Assembly: GCA_022010015.1 (NCBI GenBank) | Contig: CP091735.1 | Span: forward strand, 992,001-1,056,000 | DNA: 64,000 nucleotides | From: Clostridium sp. | Lineage (GTDB): Bacteria > Bacillota_I > Bacilli_A > Acholeplasmatales > Anaeroplasmataceae | Reading direction: 5' to 3' | Part shown: positions 19,086-31,932 of the stretch, one piece after another | Position numbering within the stretch: position 1 is the first letter of the stretch | Layout: each line of letters opens with the position of its first letter | Made by a program: the position numbers and the translations under genes | The notes under the pieces: generated by a model | Seen by the model: the letters and a program-made list of their open reading frames with translations, nothing else | Told to the model about the DNA's origin: nothing | Database searches by the model: none

Positions 19086-19754
19086 ATGGATTATCTAATT
19101 TATTCAATTGAAGATGATAAGGGTATTTCTAAAATTATTAATAAAACTCTTTCCAAGCAAGGCTATGAGGTTGTTTCCTTTTATGATGGTAAAAAGTTTT
19201 TTTGAAGCCTTAAAGGATAGAACACCTCAAATGATTTTTATTAGATATGATGCTTCCTGATTATAGTGGTAGTGAAATTCTTAAAATAATTAGATCAAAT
19301 CCTAAATATGATGATGTTGACATAATTATTGTTTCAGCCAATAGAATGGTAATGGATAAGGTTGATGGGCTTGATTTAGGTGCTGATGATTATATTGAAA
19401 GGCTTTTGTTTTACTTGAATTAATGTCGAGAGTTAATGCTAAGGCAAGAAGTCATAAAAAGAAGTAAGGTATTATCTACTAGAGATTTGTTTTTAGATTT
19501 AGATAAGCATGTATGTATTTGTAATAATAAAGAAATTTCTTTAACAGTTAAAGAATTTCAAATACTGGCATTTTTTTACTTGAAAAATTAAAGGAAACGT
19601 TGTGCCAAGAGAGGATATATTAAATCACATTTGGGGCGATACTGATGTTCTTGAAAGTAGAACAGTTGATATGCACATAAAATCAATTAGAAGTAAGCTT
19701 CTAGATGATTCCTATATCCAAACAATTTATGGCATAGGTTATAAGGTAATGTAG
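19086..19754 (+). CDS. phoP: OmpR/PhoB-family response regulator (PhoP-like)
   Basis: DNA-binding response regulator expected to bind the Pho box upstream of pstS. The receiver domain holds the acidic pair EDD at residues 9-11, phospho-acceptor Asp in DMMLPDYSG near 19245, VSAN Thr/Ser switch region and a Lys-site region near 19400. The winged-helix output domain carries LTVKEFQILAFLL, REDILNHIWG, RTVDMHIKSIRSKL and YGIGYKVM. Slips near 19195, 19240, 19400, 19450 and 19570 fit the run-length errors. About 222 residues. Stop is followed directly by the kinase start. Confidence 0.88.
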
Positions 19755-21442
19755 ATGAAAAAAATACATAATTTTTAAATGTTGCAATATTGTTTGTTTC
19801 ACTTGTTAGCTTTATGCTTGTTTCATGCTTAATTGTTAGCAATGTTAATAAGAGGAATATAAAAACGGAAATTAACAATTATTTACAAATTGTTGTAAAA
19901 GCCTATAATGGAAATAATATGGCTGATGTCTCAAGTCTTTTGACTAATAGTATAAATGATGTAAGAGTAACATTTATAGATACAAATGGTAATGTTTTTA
20001 TATGATACAAAAAAGGATGAGATAGAGGAAAACCATCTAAATCGTCCAGAACTTAAGAATTTAGGTAATGTTTATTTTAGATATTCTAATTCTTTAGGAA
20101 AAAGAATGGTTTATGTTGCTGGCTTTAAGGATGATATTTATATAAGAGTAGCAATATTAGAGGCCTCTGTTGTTACAATTGTAAATTATTTAGTAGGCTA
20201 TGGCTTTTTGGCACTATTTATAATAAGTATTATATCCTTTATTTTTAATGGATAATGTTTCTAAAAAAAGGCGGTTATTCCTTTAAAAAAACAGAAATAA
20301 AGAAAAATTTCAAATATTGTAGGAGAAAAATGTTGATAATAATTCTGATGATATTGAGGTTTTTATCAATGCAAATTGACGAAATTCATAGCCTAATAGA
20401 TAAAAAAATATTCTTACTAAAGAGTGAAACAGCAAAGCTTAATTATATAGTAGACAATATGACTCAAGGATTAGTTATTATAAACGCCCTAAACGATGTA
20501 GTTTTTAATTAATTCAAAGGCTTTTAAATATTTTAGATATTAATAATTTAGAAATTGTTGGTAAGCCTTATTTATATTTAATAAGAGATATAAAGCTTCA
20601 AGAAATAATTGATGAGGTTATAAATAATGATAAAAAAATATAACCTATAATTTTTGAAAGTAATGGCAAGTATTATTTATTTAGTATTAATTCAATGAAA
20701 AAAATTCCTTTGCTTCTTATGATAATAAAAAAATGGTGTTTCTATTTTTTTATGGTAGATATTACAAATGAAAAAGAAGCTTGAACGTGTCAAGCTTGAT
20801 TTCTTTGCCAATGCATCTCATGAGCTTAAGAGCCCTCTAACCTCAATTATAGGCTACCAGCAAATGATTGAAGAAGGAATTATAACTGATGAAAACGAAA
20901 TCAAGGATGCTACTGCAAAGACAATTAAGGAAGCAAATAGAATGAACCAAATTATTATTGAAATGCTTGAGCTATCTAAGCTGGAAGCAAAAAATGATAT
21001 CAAGACAAAAGAGGTTCTATCAATTAAGAATACTACATTAGATATATTATCATCACTTATTCCAAATATGCATCAAAAGCATATAAGCTATAAAATTATT
21101 GGCGATGACTTTAATGTGTTTATTGCTTCTACTGATCTAAATCATTTAATTAGAAATTTAATTGATAATGCAATTAAATATAATAAAGAAAAATGGAGCA
21201 ATTATAATAGAATTAAAGGATAATACCATTAGTATTTCTGATACAGGAATAGGAATAAGTAAGGAAAACATATCAAGAATTTTTGAAAGATTTTATCGTG
21301 TTGATAAGGCTAAATCTAAAGAGCTTGGTGGTACAGGACTTGGACTTGCGATTGTTAAGCATATTTGTATAAATAATAATTTAAAAAAATCAAAGTTGAA
21401 AGTACACCAAATGAAGGTAGTAAATTTAGTGTTAAATTTTAA
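19755..21442 (+). CDS. phoR: PhoR-like sensor histidine kinase
   Basis: Membrane sensor kinase partnered with the preceding regulator. Two membrane helices (near 19790-19840 and 20180-20250) flank an extracellular domain. A linker/PAS-like region follows ([16 protein letters not shown]). The HisKA box is [16 protein letters not shown] near 20805 with the phospho-accepting His. The HATPase_c domain has N box [14 protein letters not shown]1 SDTGIGIS, F box IFERFYRVD and G2 [12 protein letters not shown]. About nine slips at A/T runs break the frame; total about 560 residues is normal for PhoR. A perfect terminator follows. Confidence 0.88.
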
Positions 21443-21444
21443 TG

Positions 21445-21482
21445 AAAAAGATGCACATTTAATTAAATGTGCATCTTTTTTT
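21445..21482 (+). terminator. Terminator of the pst-phoU-phoPR operon
   Basis: Arms 21445-21460 and 21465-21480 are complementary across 15-16 pairs, with a four-base loop and a terminal T run. It is symmetric and could also end the convergent MFS gene on the minus strand. Confidence 0.9.
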
Positions 21483-21487
21483 GTTAT

Positions 21488-22601
21488 TTAAAATTTCTAT
21501 TTCTGATGTTATCATTAAAGGGATACTACAAATTCCTATAATGATTGTTGGATATAAACCAAAACCTATAAAGCTTAATGAATAAAGAAGGGGCCTAAAT
21601 GAAAAATATATCTAAATCACGCTTTGTTAAGCCATAAAAATACATTTTTTTATTTTTCAGAAAGATTTAAGCAGTATTTTTTTAAACATAACTACAAATA
21701 CTAACGGAAAGGAAATAGAAGAGATGGTAGATGTTATATATAGGAGTATTTTATTTTTAAAGATTAGCATTAAAATTGCTGATGTAAAAAACATAATTGA
21801 TCCTATAATAGTAGATAGTAATTCTTTTGTTGTGCTTAATTAAAAATATTAGCAAAATAATTCGTAAATATCTTTATTAATTCAATTAAAACAATTATAA
21901 TTGTAACACTTTGGAATGATAGATTATTCATATATAGATATAAAGGAATAATGTTATCCATTACTGGCTGAAATAGGCCAAATGATATATGAAAAATGAT
22001 AAACCATTTATTGATTTTTTTACCTTGTTTGTAATTTCTTCTTTATTTAGATAATGAAACTTTATTTCCTTATAAGAAATAATCAATGGTATTACTGAGC
22101 TTATATATAAAGTGGTTGCAATACTAGAAAGAATTAAAAAGGAATTGTTTTTATTATTTGCAAGCATCAAGCCTGAGCAAAGTGTAAATATTAGCTTACC
22201 AATATTTGTTGGTATTTCGAATTTACAAACATTGGCCTTGGCATCGGAAAATGTAAATAAAATATTAATTGGTACAGAATAGAGCGTTTGACTTAATGCC
22301 ATTAATATAGCTGCAAATATAATTAAATAAATGTTAATTGTGTTTAATGACAATAGATACATAGCTCCTATGGTTGGAATAAAATGAATTATAATAGAAA
22401 TAAGGGAATATCTTTGAATAAATTTTTTTAAAATTGTCATAAAAATCATGACAAATGAAGAAAAACAAAATTAAATAGATCATAGACATATGTATATTAT
22501 CTGTTTTTCTTTTAAAAATATAAAGCGGAATAAAGATTTTTAATTAGACTATCAGCTATAGCCTTAATTAACTTATGAATAAAGACATTATTATTATGCA
22601 T
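21488..22601 (-). CDS. Major facilitator superfamily-type membrane transporter
   Basis: A minus-strand membrane protein of about 370-400 residues when frames are joined. It starts at ATG 22601 ([19 protein letters not shown]) after AAAGGTGATAGT. About ten hydrophobic segments alternate with short charged loops; for example [50 protein letters not shown]. The layout and the FKRKTDN loop after helix 1 suggest an MFS drug- or sugar-type transporter. Slips are dense, especially at 21600-21860, so the C-terminus is uncertain. It diverges from a MarR-family regulator, which suggests an efflux role under that regulator. Substrate unknown. Confidence 0.55.
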
Positions 22602-22661
22602 ACTATCACCTTTGAATATGTTTATTATACAATTATTCAAAAATAAATAACAATTTTTTTG

Positions 22662-22706
22662 TTGATTTTTTTGAAATGGAAATAGTATAATTGTTGATAA
22701 ATCAAC
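22662..22706 (+). promoter_or_regulatory. Promoter and palindromic operator of the marR-adh-aldh genes
   Basis: TTGATT at 22662-22667 and TATAAT at 22686-22691 (18-base spacer). The perfect palindrome GTTGATAAATCAAC at 22693-22706 sits at the expected transcription start, 15 bases before the MarR gene. It is a plausible autoregulatory operator and could also affect the divergent transporter. Confidence 0.6.
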
Positions 22707-22720
22707 ATCTGGAGGATAAT

Positions 22721-23190
22721 ATGGAAGAAAGATTTAATGAATTTACATTAAAAAAATATTGATGCTAAATAGATATGTAGGCGCCATAAAGAATATTGAA
22801 ATGGACGAGTTTAATCTTAAGGGCATTCATGCATCAATTTTTAAATAACCTTTATTTTTAATGAAGAAATAACTGCTGCAACACTTACTAAGAAACATTC
22901 TTGAGGATAAAGCTGCAGTATCTAGAGCATTAAAAGGAGCTTTATGATAAAAAAAGCTTATTGATTATTGTGGTAAAAAAATATAATGCTAAAAATTATC
23001 TTAACAAACTCTGGTAGAGAAATTGCTTTGAATGTTATTGAAAAAATTGATAAAGCGGTTGCTGCTGGTGGTGCCACTTTAACCGATGAGAAGAGAATAA
23101 TATTTTTATGAAGCATTAGAAATAATTTGCAAAAAAATCTTGGCGCTTATTATAGAAGTTTGGAGGAAAATGATGAATCTATTTTTATAA
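22721..23190 (+). CDS. MarR-family transcriptional regulator
   Basis: Winged-helix regulator of about 155 residues once frames are joined. Visible parts: MEERFNEFTL, MDEFNLKGIHASIFKYLYF (helix leading to HTH), EEITAATLTKKHSEDKAAVSRALKELYDKKLI (HTH and recognition helix), AKIILTNSGREIA (wing), and a C-terminal dimerisation helix ending YYRSLEE. Such proteins bind palindromes and respond to phenolics, oxidants or other ligands. GGAGG precedes the start. It is translationally coupled to the dehydrogenase, whose start lies within its last codons. Slips at 22760, 22850-22960 and 23100-23140 are at A/T runs. Confidence 0.7.
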
Positions 23191-24388
23191 AAATGTATTG
23201 TCGAATTTTTTTCAATTATGCTTTAAAAATAGCATTGCCAGTTTTACCATATCGTGATCCTAAAATCTTAGATAGTCTAAAGGAAATCAGTGTAGTGCTT
23301 AAAAATAATAAGCTTAATAATGTAATGATTGTGACAGACAAGACTATTAATAGACTAGGCTTAATAGAACCATTAATAGCTGATCTAAATGAAAATGATA
23401 TTAAATATAGCATATATGATGATGTTGTTGCTAATCCTACAACTGATAATGTTTATGAAGCACTAAAAATTTATCAAAAATAATAATTGTCAGGCAATTA
23501 TTTCATTTGGAGGTGGTTCGCCAATGGACTGTGCTAAAGCACTTGGTGCTTTAGTAGTAAAGCCTAATGCCGATTTAAATAAATTAAAGGGAATATTAAA
23601 GGTTAGAAAAAAATTCCAACTTTAATTGCTATACCAACAACTGCAGGTACTGGTAGTGAGACCACTCTTGCTGCAGTAATTGTTGATTCAAAAAAACAAG
23701 ACATAAATATGCAATTAATGATTTTCCATTAATACCTAAATATGCTGTTTTTAGATCCATTGGTTACCTTGAGTTTGCCAAAAAAATATTGTTGCAACAA
23801 CAGGAATGGACGCCTTAACTCATGCAATAGAGGCTTATATTGGTAGAAGTGGCAATAAAAAGACAGATAAGGATGCCTCTAATGCATTCAAGCTTATTTT
23901 TGATAATTTAAAAGGTTCATATGATGGCAATAATATTGAAGAAAAGAAAAATATGTTAGTTGCCTCTCATTTGGCTGGACGAGCATTTTCCAAAGCTTAT
24001 GTTGGCTATGTTCATGCTATTGCTCATTCTCTTGGTGGAAAATATAATATACCTCATGGATTGGCTAATGCCGTTATTTTACCATATGTCTTAAGAGAAT
24101 ATGGTAAATGTATACATAAGGACTTATTTAAGCTGGGTTTAAATGCAAACTTATTTAATAAAGATGTATCAATAGCTCTTGGAGCAAAGATAGTTATTAA
24201 TAAAATTGAAGAGATGAATGAATATTTTCATATTCCTAAATATATTAAGGAAATACAAAAAGGATGATATAGATGAACTTGTTTGTTATGCGCTTAAGGA
24301 AGCAAATCCACTATATCCTGTTCCTAAATTATGGGATAGAAAACAAATGAAAAAAATGTATTATTTAATTGGTGATGTAAATGAATAG
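23173..24388 (+). CDS. Iron-containing alcohol dehydrogenase
   Basis: Group III NAD(P)-dependent alcohol dehydrogenase. The start MNLFYKMYCRIFF, rebuilt by reading T4 and A4, matches the usual N-terminal amphipathic helix of this subgroup. The NAD site GGGSPMDCAKALG is near 23510, followed by PTTAGTGSETT. Metal ligands are Asp/His in MDALTHAIEAY near 23810 and two His in HAIAHSLGGKYNIPHGLANA near 24015. Slips occur at 23480, 23607, 23690, 23750 and 24265. About 405 residues, full length. It overlaps the aldehyde dehydrogenase by 8 bases; together they could interconvert an alcohol, aldehyde and acid. Confidence 0.85.
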
Positions 24389-25795
24389 TAATGAAATATT
24401 AAGTATTTTTGGAATTACAAAGAAATTATTTTAAGGCTGGAAATACCTTTTGATTTAAATAAAAAGAAAAAAAAGAAGCTAAAGGAATTGTCTAAAAAAA
24501 TATTAAAAAAATAATATTGAATTGATTTATGAAGGTCTTTATAAGGATTTAGGTAAGAGTAGGACTGAAAGCTATATGTGTGAGATTGGGCTTGTTCTTA
24601 ATGAAATATCTTTTTAATTTTAAAGCATATGAATAAATACTTAAAGCCAAGAAGAGTTAAAACTCCATTAGCACAATTTAAGTCTAAAAGCTATGAGCTT
24701 AGTTATCCTTATGGTAATGTACTTATTATGAGCCCTTGGAATTATCCATTTTTTTACTTGCAATTGAACCATTGTGTGAGGCAATTGCTTGCGGAAACAC
24801 GGTAATTTTAAAAACATCAGAATATAGTGTTAATACAAATAGCGTAATTAAAAAAAGATTGTTAGTGAGATTTTTTTCTAAAGAAGAGGCTTATGTTATT
24901 TTTTGGGGGGATTGAAGAAAATAAAATACTTATGAATGCTAAATTTGATTATGTATTCTTCACAGGTAGTAAAAAAAAGTTGGTAATGCCTTATATGAGG
25001 CTCAAGCAAAAATATATGACACCTATGACCTTAGAGCTTGGTGGTAAGAGTCCTTGTATTATTGATAGAAATGTCAATTTAAAGCTTGCGGCTAGAAGAA
25101 TAGTTTTTTTGGTAAGTTTTTTTGAATTTAGGACAAACCTGTGTTGCACCTGATTATATATTATGTGATGACAGTATATGTGATGAATTTATAAAGTATG
25201 TAAAAAAATTGAAATTGAAAGACAATTTGGTAAAAAAATCCTTTGGAAAATAAAAAAACTATGGTAATATAATAACTAATAGACATCTTGAAAGAATAAT
25301 TGGCCTTATTGATTATGATAAGGTTATATATGGTGGAAGGTATGATTTAGATAAGCTAAAGCTTGAGCCAACGATAATGGATAATGTCTTATATACTGAT
25401 AAAATAATGAGTGAGGAAATTTTTTTGGCCCAGTTATGCCAATTATTAGATATAAAGATAATTTAGAATTTTTTTAAATTATATTAATGAACATGATGCA
25501 CCACTCGCATTTTATGTCTTTACAAATGATAAAAAAAGAAAGCGAATTTTTTTATATTAATAATATTGGCTTTGGAGGAGGCTGTATTAATGATGTAGTA
25601 ATTCATCTAGCAACCTCAAATATGCGCTTTGGTGGCTATAAGGAAAGTGGAATTGGTTCATATCATGGGGTGATGGGCTTTCAAACATTCTCCCATTATA
25701 AGAGTATAGTAAATAAGAGCACACATATTGATTTACCAATGCGCTATGCTCCTTATAGTAAGAAAAAAATGATAAACTAATAAAAAAATGTTTTT
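24381..25795 (+). CDS. NAD(P)-dependent aldehyde dehydrogenase
   Basis: Class 3-like aldehyde dehydrogenase oxidising aldehydes to acids. Visible: [24 protein letters not shown] region near 24735, [11 protein letters not shown] near 24955, general-base Glu in [13 protein letters not shown] near 25030, catalytic Cys in [11 protein letters not shown] near 25130, EEIFGPVMPI near 25420 and a C-terminal [16 protein letters not shown]. About 460 residues after repair. More than ten slips at A/T runs make it the worst-broken gene of the region, but all core motifs survive. It is coupled to the alcohol dehydrogenase upstream. The exact stop is uncertain. Confidence 0.82.
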
Positions 25796-25870
25796 TTAAG
25801 GTAATACAGATTGTAATTTATTGAAAATTATAATATAATATAATCATCAATAGATAGGAGATTTAAAAAA

Positions 25871-26513
25871 ATGAAAAATTGCTTTAATTAACGAAAATAG
25901 TCAAGCAAGCAAAAAAATGAGCTTGTTTATAATACCTTAAATAAGGTAGCAACTAAATATGGTCATACTGTTGATAACTATGGTATGTTTGGTGCTGACG
26001 ATAAGCCTTTAACTTATGTTCAAAATGGAATTCTTGCTGGCTTATTAATCAATTCTGGAGCTGCTGATTTTGTTATAACTGGTTGTGGTACAGGTAGTGG
26101 AGCTATGCTTGCATGTAATTCATTTCCACGAGTATTATGTGGTTTAATTGTTGAACCATCTGATGCTTATCTTTTTTCACAAATTAATGCTGGTAATGCT
26201 TGTGCTTTCCCATTTGCTAAGGGCTTTGGCTGGGGTGCAGAATTAAATTTGGAAAACTGCTTCGAAAAGCTTTTCTCTGAACCTGCTGGTGGTGGTTATC
26301 CAAAGGAAAGAGTTATTCCTGAACAAAGAAATAAAAAGATTTTAGATGCTGTAAAGGAAGTTACTCATACAAAGATGATTGACATTCTAAAGAACATTGA
26401 TCATGAGTTATTAATGGGTGCAATTGATCGTGATTCATTTAAAAAAATATTTCTTTGCTAATGCTAAGGATGAGGAATTAATCGATTATTGTAAGAAATT
26501 ATTAAATATGTAA
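25871..26513 (+). CDS. RpiB/LacA/LacB family sugar-phosphate isomerase
   Basis: About 213 residues. The N-terminus (MKIALINENSQASKNELVYNTL) and VITGCGTGSGAMLACNSFP near 26090 match the RpiB/LacAB family, which interconverts ketose and aldose phosphates. The GCGTG motif carries the active-site Cys of the family. A C-terminal extension (GGGYPKERVIPEQRNKKILDAV) marks the longer subgroup of unknown exact substrate. Slips at 25878, 25908 and 26445 only. Good AGGAG site before the ATG. It is followed two bases later by an HD hydrolase gene. Confidence 0.82.
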
Positions 26514-26514
26514 T

Positions 26515-27003
26515 ATGAATATTGATTCTTCTATATATAAGGAATTTCTTGAAATAGCAGGTCCGGTTATTTCTACTGAGGAGTTTAAAAGGCAAATGGC
26601 CTTTAAGCAGCATGGTAGCACTAGTGTTTATGATCATGTTATGCATGTTGCTTTAAGAGCCTTTACTAAAGCATATAAGAAAAAAGAAAAATATGATTTA
26701 AAGGCACTAGTATATGGTGCTTTGCTTCATGATTATTTTCTATATGATTGGCATATATTAGATTATAAAAAAATGGTCATAAAAAGATTTCATGGCTTTA
26801 ATCACCCTAAAATTGCTTTAAATAATGCCTTAAAGGTATATGACCTTGATAAAAAAACAAGAAATATAATTAGAAGCCATATGTGGCCTTTAACACTTTT
26901 TCATATGCCAACCTCAAGAGAAGCATGGCTTGTTACAATATGTGATAAGGTTGTTTCCTTTAAAGAAACATTTAAAATCAAGGAGGATTATAATATATGC
27001 TAG
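26515..27003 (+). CDS. HD-domain hydrolase
   Basis: Intact 162-residue protein. The metal-binding HD fold shows YDHVMHVALRA (first His), GALLHDYFLYDWH (HD doublet), FHGFNHPKIALNNAL and CDKVVSFKE (final Asp). Family members hydrolyse phosphoester or nucleotide substrates; the substrate here is unknown. Lies directly after the isomerase gene and overlaps the next gene by 7 bases, so all three are probably one transcript. Confidence 0.8.
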   Translation: MNIDSSIYKEFLEIAGPVISTEEFKRQMAFKQHGSTSVYDHVMHVALRAFTKAYKKKEKYDLKALVYGALLHDYFLYDWHILDYKKMVIKRFHGFNHPKIALNNALKVYDLDKKTRNIIRSHMWPLTLFHMPTSREAWLVTICDKVVSFKETFKIKEDYNIC

Positions 27004-27721
27004 AAGTATGTCGGTATGTGCTGTATTTTTTTACATATGCATTTATTGGGTATGTATGTGAGGTAATTTATTGTTCTATTCCTAAAAAAAAGTTTGTAAA
27101 TAGAGGCTATTTATATGCTCCTATTTGTCCTATATATGGTTATGGAGCAGTCATAGTTATTTTATGCTTTGATTGGCTTACCAAATATCCTTGGGGGTTT
27201 GTATTAGTAGCTATTGGTGGTATGCTTTTAACATCACTACTTGAATATTTAACAAGCTTTGTTATGGAAAAAATCTTCCATATGCGTTGGTGGGATTATT
27301 CGAATCATAAATTTAATATAAAAGGGTAGAGTTTGTTTATTAAATTCAACTTTATTCATGTTACTTGTTATGATTTTTAATGTATGGAATTCATCCGATA
27401 TTTAAAAGCCTGTACGCAAAAATTGATCCAGTGTTTGTGTATGCAATTTCAGCTGTGTTATTATCTGAGATGATTGTTGATACAGTGTTCTCAACTATTA
27501 AGGTTGTTGATTTAAAGGCTATGCTTGCTAAATCAGAAGAAATTATTTCTGAGAAGGTTACAAAATTTAGAGAAAAAAATATACTCTTAACAATTTTTGG
27601 AAAAGTCTCTTAAATCATTTTCATCTCGATTCCCTTCTATGAAGGTTATTAAAGAAAAAAACAGGCTTTGTTAAGTTAAAAAGAATATTTGGCTAGAATT
27701 AAGAAGCCAAAGGAAGAATAA
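26997..27721 (+). CDS. CmpB-like putative ABC transporter permease (PF06541 type)
   Basis: Integral membrane protein. The N-terminus shows FFTYAFIGYVCEVIYCSIPKK, then VNRGYLYAPICPIYGYGAV, a GMLLTSLLEYLTSFVMEK stretch and MRWWDYSNHKFNIKGR. These are the signature features of the CmpB-like family labelled putative ABC permease, whose function is not established. The second half (HPIFKSLYAKIDPV, then a positively charged cytoplasmic tail rich in K/R) lies in other frames after slips at 27328, 27375, 27605 and 27660. About 240 residues. A terminator follows directly. Confidence 0.75.
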
Positions 27722-27752
27722 AAAAAGATTCATTAATTTGAATCTTTTTTGC
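27722..27752 (+). terminator. Intrinsic terminator after the CmpB-like gene
   Basis: AAAAAAGATTCA pairs with TGAATCTTTTTT across a short ATTAATT loop, starting right after the stop codon. It may work in both directions and also end lafB on the minus strand. Confidence 0.8.
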
Positions 27753-27852
27753 ATAATTTCTGTATAAACTTTTTTTAACTCTTGACCAACATTACTAATA
27801 GATCTTTGTTTTTACAGCCTCATAGCCATTATTAATTATTTCAGAGTTATCA

Positions 27853-28758
27853 TTATTTAAAAATATAATCAATTTTATTGATAAAGTCATCATTATTCTT
27901 GCCCATATAACAAGATATACCATCCTTAAGCCAAGGCTTATAAACACCTATATCACGAACAAGTACAGGTAATTTAGATGCTAAAGCCTCTAGTACAACT
28001 ATACCTTCAGTTTCTTCATAGCTTGGGAAGAATAACAAATCGGCACTATGAAATGCACCTTTTATAATGTCTCCTGATATATAACCAGGCATAATTACAT
28101 TTTTTTAGGGCGATGTCTAATAGCCTTATTTATTTTAATTTGTGTTATTAGCTTATTCAAATGGCCAAACCAAATGAAGGTTACATCCGGAAAATTTTCG
28201 GCACATTTAAAGAAATCAATTATGCCCTTTCTTTCAAAAAATAAGCCAACACCGATTACAACGTGCTTTGTTTTTAATATTAAAATGCTCTTTGAATTTA
28301 TCAACTGCATTTTGATCATAACTATAATCATTTAAATCTATGCCATTACTGATATCATAAACCTTACAATTTACACCATCGTAGGATTCAATTAGACTTT
28401 TTGAATAAGGTGTTGGTGTAATGATATAGTCAGCATTTTTATACATTTTTAAACATATAGTGATAAAAAAAGGAATTTTTAGCTATAGTCCATAGTCTAA
28501 ATGAATTTCTAAAATCTTCAACTGTTGAATGACCATGAACAATTACAGGAATACCTTTTTTCTTACATTTTTTTAAAACACGGTAAGAATCACTAAATAA
28601 GGTATTAATATGAGCAATGTCATAATCATCATTAGGGTTTAGTGTATATTCAATTCCAGCAGATTCTAATGCTTTTTTTGATGAACTAGGGCACGTCCGA
28701 TTCCGCTTTGCTTTATTACATTTTGTTTTTCAAAATAAAGAAGAACCTTCATTTTCAT
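27853..28758 (-). CDS. lafB: LafB-like glycolipid synthase (GT4 family glycosyltransferase)
   Basis: Predicted to add a second sugar to monoglycosyl-diacylglycerol, making the diglycolipid that anchors lipoteichoic acid or stabilises membranes. SGIGRALVHQKKALESAG, DYDIAHIN, VIVHGHSTVEDFRNSF and ITPTPYSKSLIESY are close to Listeria/streptococcal LafB proteins. The GT-B C-domain shows VGLFFERKG and the EETEGIVVLEALASK E-x7-E nucleotide-sugar motif near 28000. Start ATG follows GAGAGGT. Slips at 28088, 28265, 28470, 28560-28570 and 28675. About 330 residues. It is coupled to the upstream acetyltransferase (ATGA overlap). Confidence 0.82.
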
Positions 28759-29282
28759 ACCTCTCTTTCAAATGCAAGTCTAAGATTATCTTGATTATTG
28801 TTTGCAAGTGTTATTTCTGCTAAATATTTAAAGCTATGCTTAGCCAAAAGCTTTTGCATAGGAATATTCTTTTTATGAGTATCACAACGAATGGAAGATA
28901 TTTTTATTAAATTTAGCATAATTTATGGCAAACTCAATTAATTTATCTGCCACACCTTTATGATAAATATTATGGTCAATGGCAATTCTGTGAATAGAAA
29001 TATAATTTTTTTAAATTGCCAAAAAAATCATATTTTTTTCATAGGTAATATCAGGAGTGTCTATAAGAGCCATCACGCCTAATATGTTATTATTTTTCAA
29101 TTGCAATATAACAAAAAAATTATTTTTTTAATATCATTTAAAAAAATGTGTTAACATTTGGATAGCCATCAGCTTCATTCCACTGCGTAGAACCATGGGT
29201 TTTTTTAGGTAGTCTTTAGCATTTTTTTAATAATTTCCATTATTGAGTCAATATCAGAAACTGTTGCTAGCTTAATTTCCAT
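28755..29282 (-). CDS. GNAT-family N-acetyltransferase
   Basis: Starts MEIKLATVSDIDSIMEIIK, a typical GNAT beginning. Later parts show TQWNEADGYPN, NILGVMALIDTPDITYE, then HRIAIDHNIYHKGVADKLIEFA (acetyl-CoA pyrophosphate loop region, degenerate) and CDTHKKNIPMQKLLAKHSFKYL (final helix and strand). About 175 residues. Family members move an acetyl group from acetyl-CoA to amines; the substrate is unknown. It overlaps lafB (ATGA) and the preceding gene, so the three are co-transcribed. Slips at 28905, 29010-29030, 29110-29150 and 29200-29225. Confidence 0.75.
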
Positions 29283-29878
29283 TTCTTTTTACCAATTTCA
29301 AAGCCAAAATCCTCTGGCTCCTTATAAATATTATAATGGATAGCTATTTCATAGAAAAATTTCTTCAGTTAGATTTAATTCTAAATGATGTCTATTAAAC
29401 ATATCCTTTGTTTCCTCATCAAGAAGAATAAACATACCATCCTCAACATCAATGTGGGCTTCAAGTGATTTTTAGCACCTTATCCTCTAATTCATTTAGC
29501 TTGTCCATATCTTTATTAATATCATCAGTAGCATTTAATAGCTCATCCTGAAAAATCATTAATATAAAGAAGAAGATTTAGTGACTTTTTCAAATTTATT
29601 GAAAAAGAATTATATCCTTATTAAAATTATTTTTCATATTGCATTTTAAGAGTTAAGATGCGATCATAGATATAATCGAAGCCAACACTAAAAATATATT
29701 TTTCTTCATCACTATCTAAAGTCATATTTAGGGATTTTTGCTTCATAAATAGGTAATCAACAACAGCTATTACCTGTGTAAAGCGGGAAATACTTTTTAC
29801 TTTTTGGTTCTAATAAGACTAAGGAGGAAATCCTCCTCGTCTTTTTTTCCAACTTTCATAATCTGAATAAATATCCAT
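29267..29878 (-). CDS. Hypothetical protein between lysS and the acetyltransferase
   Basis: I do not recognise the family. It starts MDIYSDYESWKKKTRRISS nine bases after the lysS stop with an AGAGGAT site. A helix-rich body follows with TQVIAVVDYLFMKQKS, LDSDEEKYIFSVGFDYIYD and DELLNATDDINKDMDKLNELED, ending EDFGFEIGKKKWK. It looks soluble and acidic with coiled-coil tendency. Slips at 29840 (A7 for A8), 29780, 29620 and others. It probably shares the lysS transcript. Confidence 0.5.
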
Positions 29879-29886
29879 ATTATCCT

Positions 29887-31384
<1,498 letters not shown>

Positions 31385-31474
31385 ATTTTACCTCCATTAA
31401 ATTAAATATAATAAAAATACTATCAATTATTTATTTTTATCATATTTATAGGCTATTTCCAACACTTAATTAAT

Positions 31475-31932
31475 ATAGATTATAAATATTTTTGACGCTT
31501 TTTTTCCTTTTTTTAAACTCCTTTTTTTAGATGTCTTTTTATAGAATATCTTATGATATTTTTTTCTAATAATTGGAAACAGTGGAGGTATTAAAATAAA
31601 TTTTAATATTTTTTTAGAATAATTTTTAAAAAAAGTAGGCAAGCTCGTTATAGAAAAATATTTAGATTTCTTTTTGAGATTACCTTTGAATAATTTATTA
31701 GCAATAAAAAAACCTATTGCTATAAAAAGGAATAAAGATTATTCTAAAAATCATAATTTAATTTTTTTCTAACAAAAAGTGCATAAAATAATGCCTCAAT
31801 AATAATAAAATATGGTAAATACATTTCTTTATATTTAACTCTAAATAAAAAAATATAACCAAAAACAATATAAAGATTTGTACCAAAGAAAATATTAAAT
31901 AATATTTGTAGTAATTGTGTTATAGTAATCAT
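31475..31932 (-). CDS. yabQ: YabQ-like spore cortex biosynthesis membrane protein
   Basis: The N-terminal half has three hydrophobic helices (ITQLLQILFNIFFG, IVFGYIFLF, YFIIIEALFYALFV), followed by another near 31700 and a very basic C-terminus rich in Lys/Arg/Ile. This matches the layout of YabQ, a membrane protein needed for cortex formation in Bacillus spores. Sequence similarity is weak, and the case rests on layout and on coupling (ATGA overlap) to a YabP-like gene. Its C-terminus is spread over frames with many slips, so the end is approximate. It lies just upstream of lysS. Confidence 0.45.

Noticed and set aside
21961..22449. Independent 162-residue membrane protein
   Set aside because: It is the best-preserved middle part of a longer minus-strand transporter gene; neighbouring frames continue the same hydrophobic pattern on both sides.
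29813..29850. Plus-strand terminator hairpin (GGAGGA/TCCTCC followed by T7)
   Set aside because: It lies inside the start of a minus-strand gene after lysS, and no plus-strand gene precedes it. The symmetry is probably coding coincidence.
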